From Clostridia bacterium (lineage in GTDB: Bacteria > Bacillota > Clostridia > Peptostreptococcales > Anaerovoracaceae), in NCBI GenBank assembly GCA_910575405.1, contig CAJTER010000004.1, positions 83,002 to 147,001 on the forward strand: a DNA stretch of 64,000 nucleotides, read 5' to 3'. This document shows positions 63,566-64,000 of the stretch, piece by piece; the stretch's first letter is position 1; each line of letters starts with the position of its first letter. Under the pieces are notes generated by a model that was not told the origin of the DNA, did no database searches, and worked only from the letters and a program-made list of their open reading frames with translations. Position numbers and translations under genes: made by a program.

Positions 63566-64000
63566 TTATTCGAATTTTGGATAGAGGGATACCAGTTTTT
63601 CTCTGGCATCTTCCATTTTAAAATGCCAGTTGACGGTTTTGCAGGCTGCATTTCGTTCCCGCTCCCATGCTCCCAGTTCTTTGTTCAGCTCCTCAAGCGT
63701 TGCGACCCTCCGGGCAAGGCATTGCCGAGTCATGGCATTTAATTCGATTTCTGCAATGTTCAGCCAACTTCCATGCTTGGGTGTATAGTGGATCTCCAGC
63801 TTCTTTGCAAGACGTCGCGCTTCCTGCGAGCTGTACTGTTTATAAAAGGACGCTTCCGTATGGGTGTTCAGGTTATCCATCACAAGGATTACCCGTTCAT
63901 AATCCCTATAGAATCCGTCCAAAACCGTTTTCACTTCTTCTGCCCAGTCTATGGCTCTGCGCTGACTGCGGGCCGTGACATGTCTCCATCCGGCTGATGG
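63566..64000 (-). mobile_element. IS630 family transposase, cut by the window edge
   Basis: C-terminal 145 residues of an IS630/ISxac-type DDE transposase; the frame is open to base 64000 and continues outside. Visible blocks: RHVTARSQRRAIDWAEEVK, VILVMDNLNTHT (second Asp), and HYTPKHGSWLNIAEIELNAM with the catalytic Glu, ending TVNWHFKMEDAREKL. Intact in the visible part. The stop lies at 63566; the left inverted repeat should be just below (about 63500-63540), but it cannot be fixed without the other end. Confidence 0.92.

Overview
The window is chromosomal DNA of an anaerobic, endospore-forming member of the Firmicutes, class Clostridia. The evidence is the spore genes gpr, spoIIP and a GerA/SpoVAF-type germination gene, the clostridial order of housekeeping genes (rpsT | gpr-spoIIP-lepA-hemW ... 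hrcA-grpE-dnaK-dnaJ ... prmA-rsmE ... mtaB ... HIT-rpsU-yqeY), a perfect CIRCE element, consensus sigma-A promoters and strong AGGAGG ribosome binding sites. Base composition is moderate. I cannot name the genus; a gut or anaerobic-digester Eubacteriales lineage is a guess.

Bases 1-8645 form an accessory block of mostly minus-strand genes ending against the 3' end of a tRNA-fMet gene, as expected for a tRNA-anchored island. It holds a PD-(D/E)XK nuclease-transposase, a tight seven-gene operon of poorly known proteins (DUF1643, a 23-residue-repeat protein, a 130-aa orphan, two DUF960 paralogues and two micro-proteins of 31 and 45 aa), a secreted dacA plus Ig-like surface protein pair, an XRE regulator and two paralogous small helical proteins. 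Two of these operons have an intrinsic-terminator hairpin about 38 nt in front of the first start codon, which suggests attenuation.

Bases 8646-13117 hold a tRNA cluster (fMet, Leu, Asn) and a plus-strand group: Elp3-like radical SAM, ACT-domain protein, UPF0210 protein and a PLP-dependent D-cysteine desulfhydrase/ACC deaminase-like enzyme. From 13162 to 53967 the conserved translation/chaperone/sporulation order runs on the minus strand but is split by accessory cassettes: an MCP; an M23-deacetylase fusion with an alanine dehydrogenase-like unit; an ECF sigma-ABC-2 export operon; a RelB-PIN toxin-antitoxin pair; a sugar-amine utilisation locus; a MerR-MATE pair; and LysR-YeiH, an acyltransferase and glpK.

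The most interesting locus is 28544-36051. A FrlB-type fructosamine-6-phosphate deglycase and a FrlD-type fructosamine kinase sit with two GntR/UTRA regulators and a complete ABC importer of the polyamine (PotABCD) type whose binding protein lacks several polyamine-contacting residues of E. coli PotD. I read this as an Amadori-compound (fructosamine) uptake and degradation system with a repurposed Pot-type importer: import, 6-phosphorylation by FrlD, then cleavage by FrlB to glucose-6-phosphate and the free amine or amino acid.

Bases 54051-63362 carry a peptidase M20, a germination protein, a small membrane protein next to pyruvate carboxylase, MscS and TypA. The right edge cuts through an IS630-family transposase.
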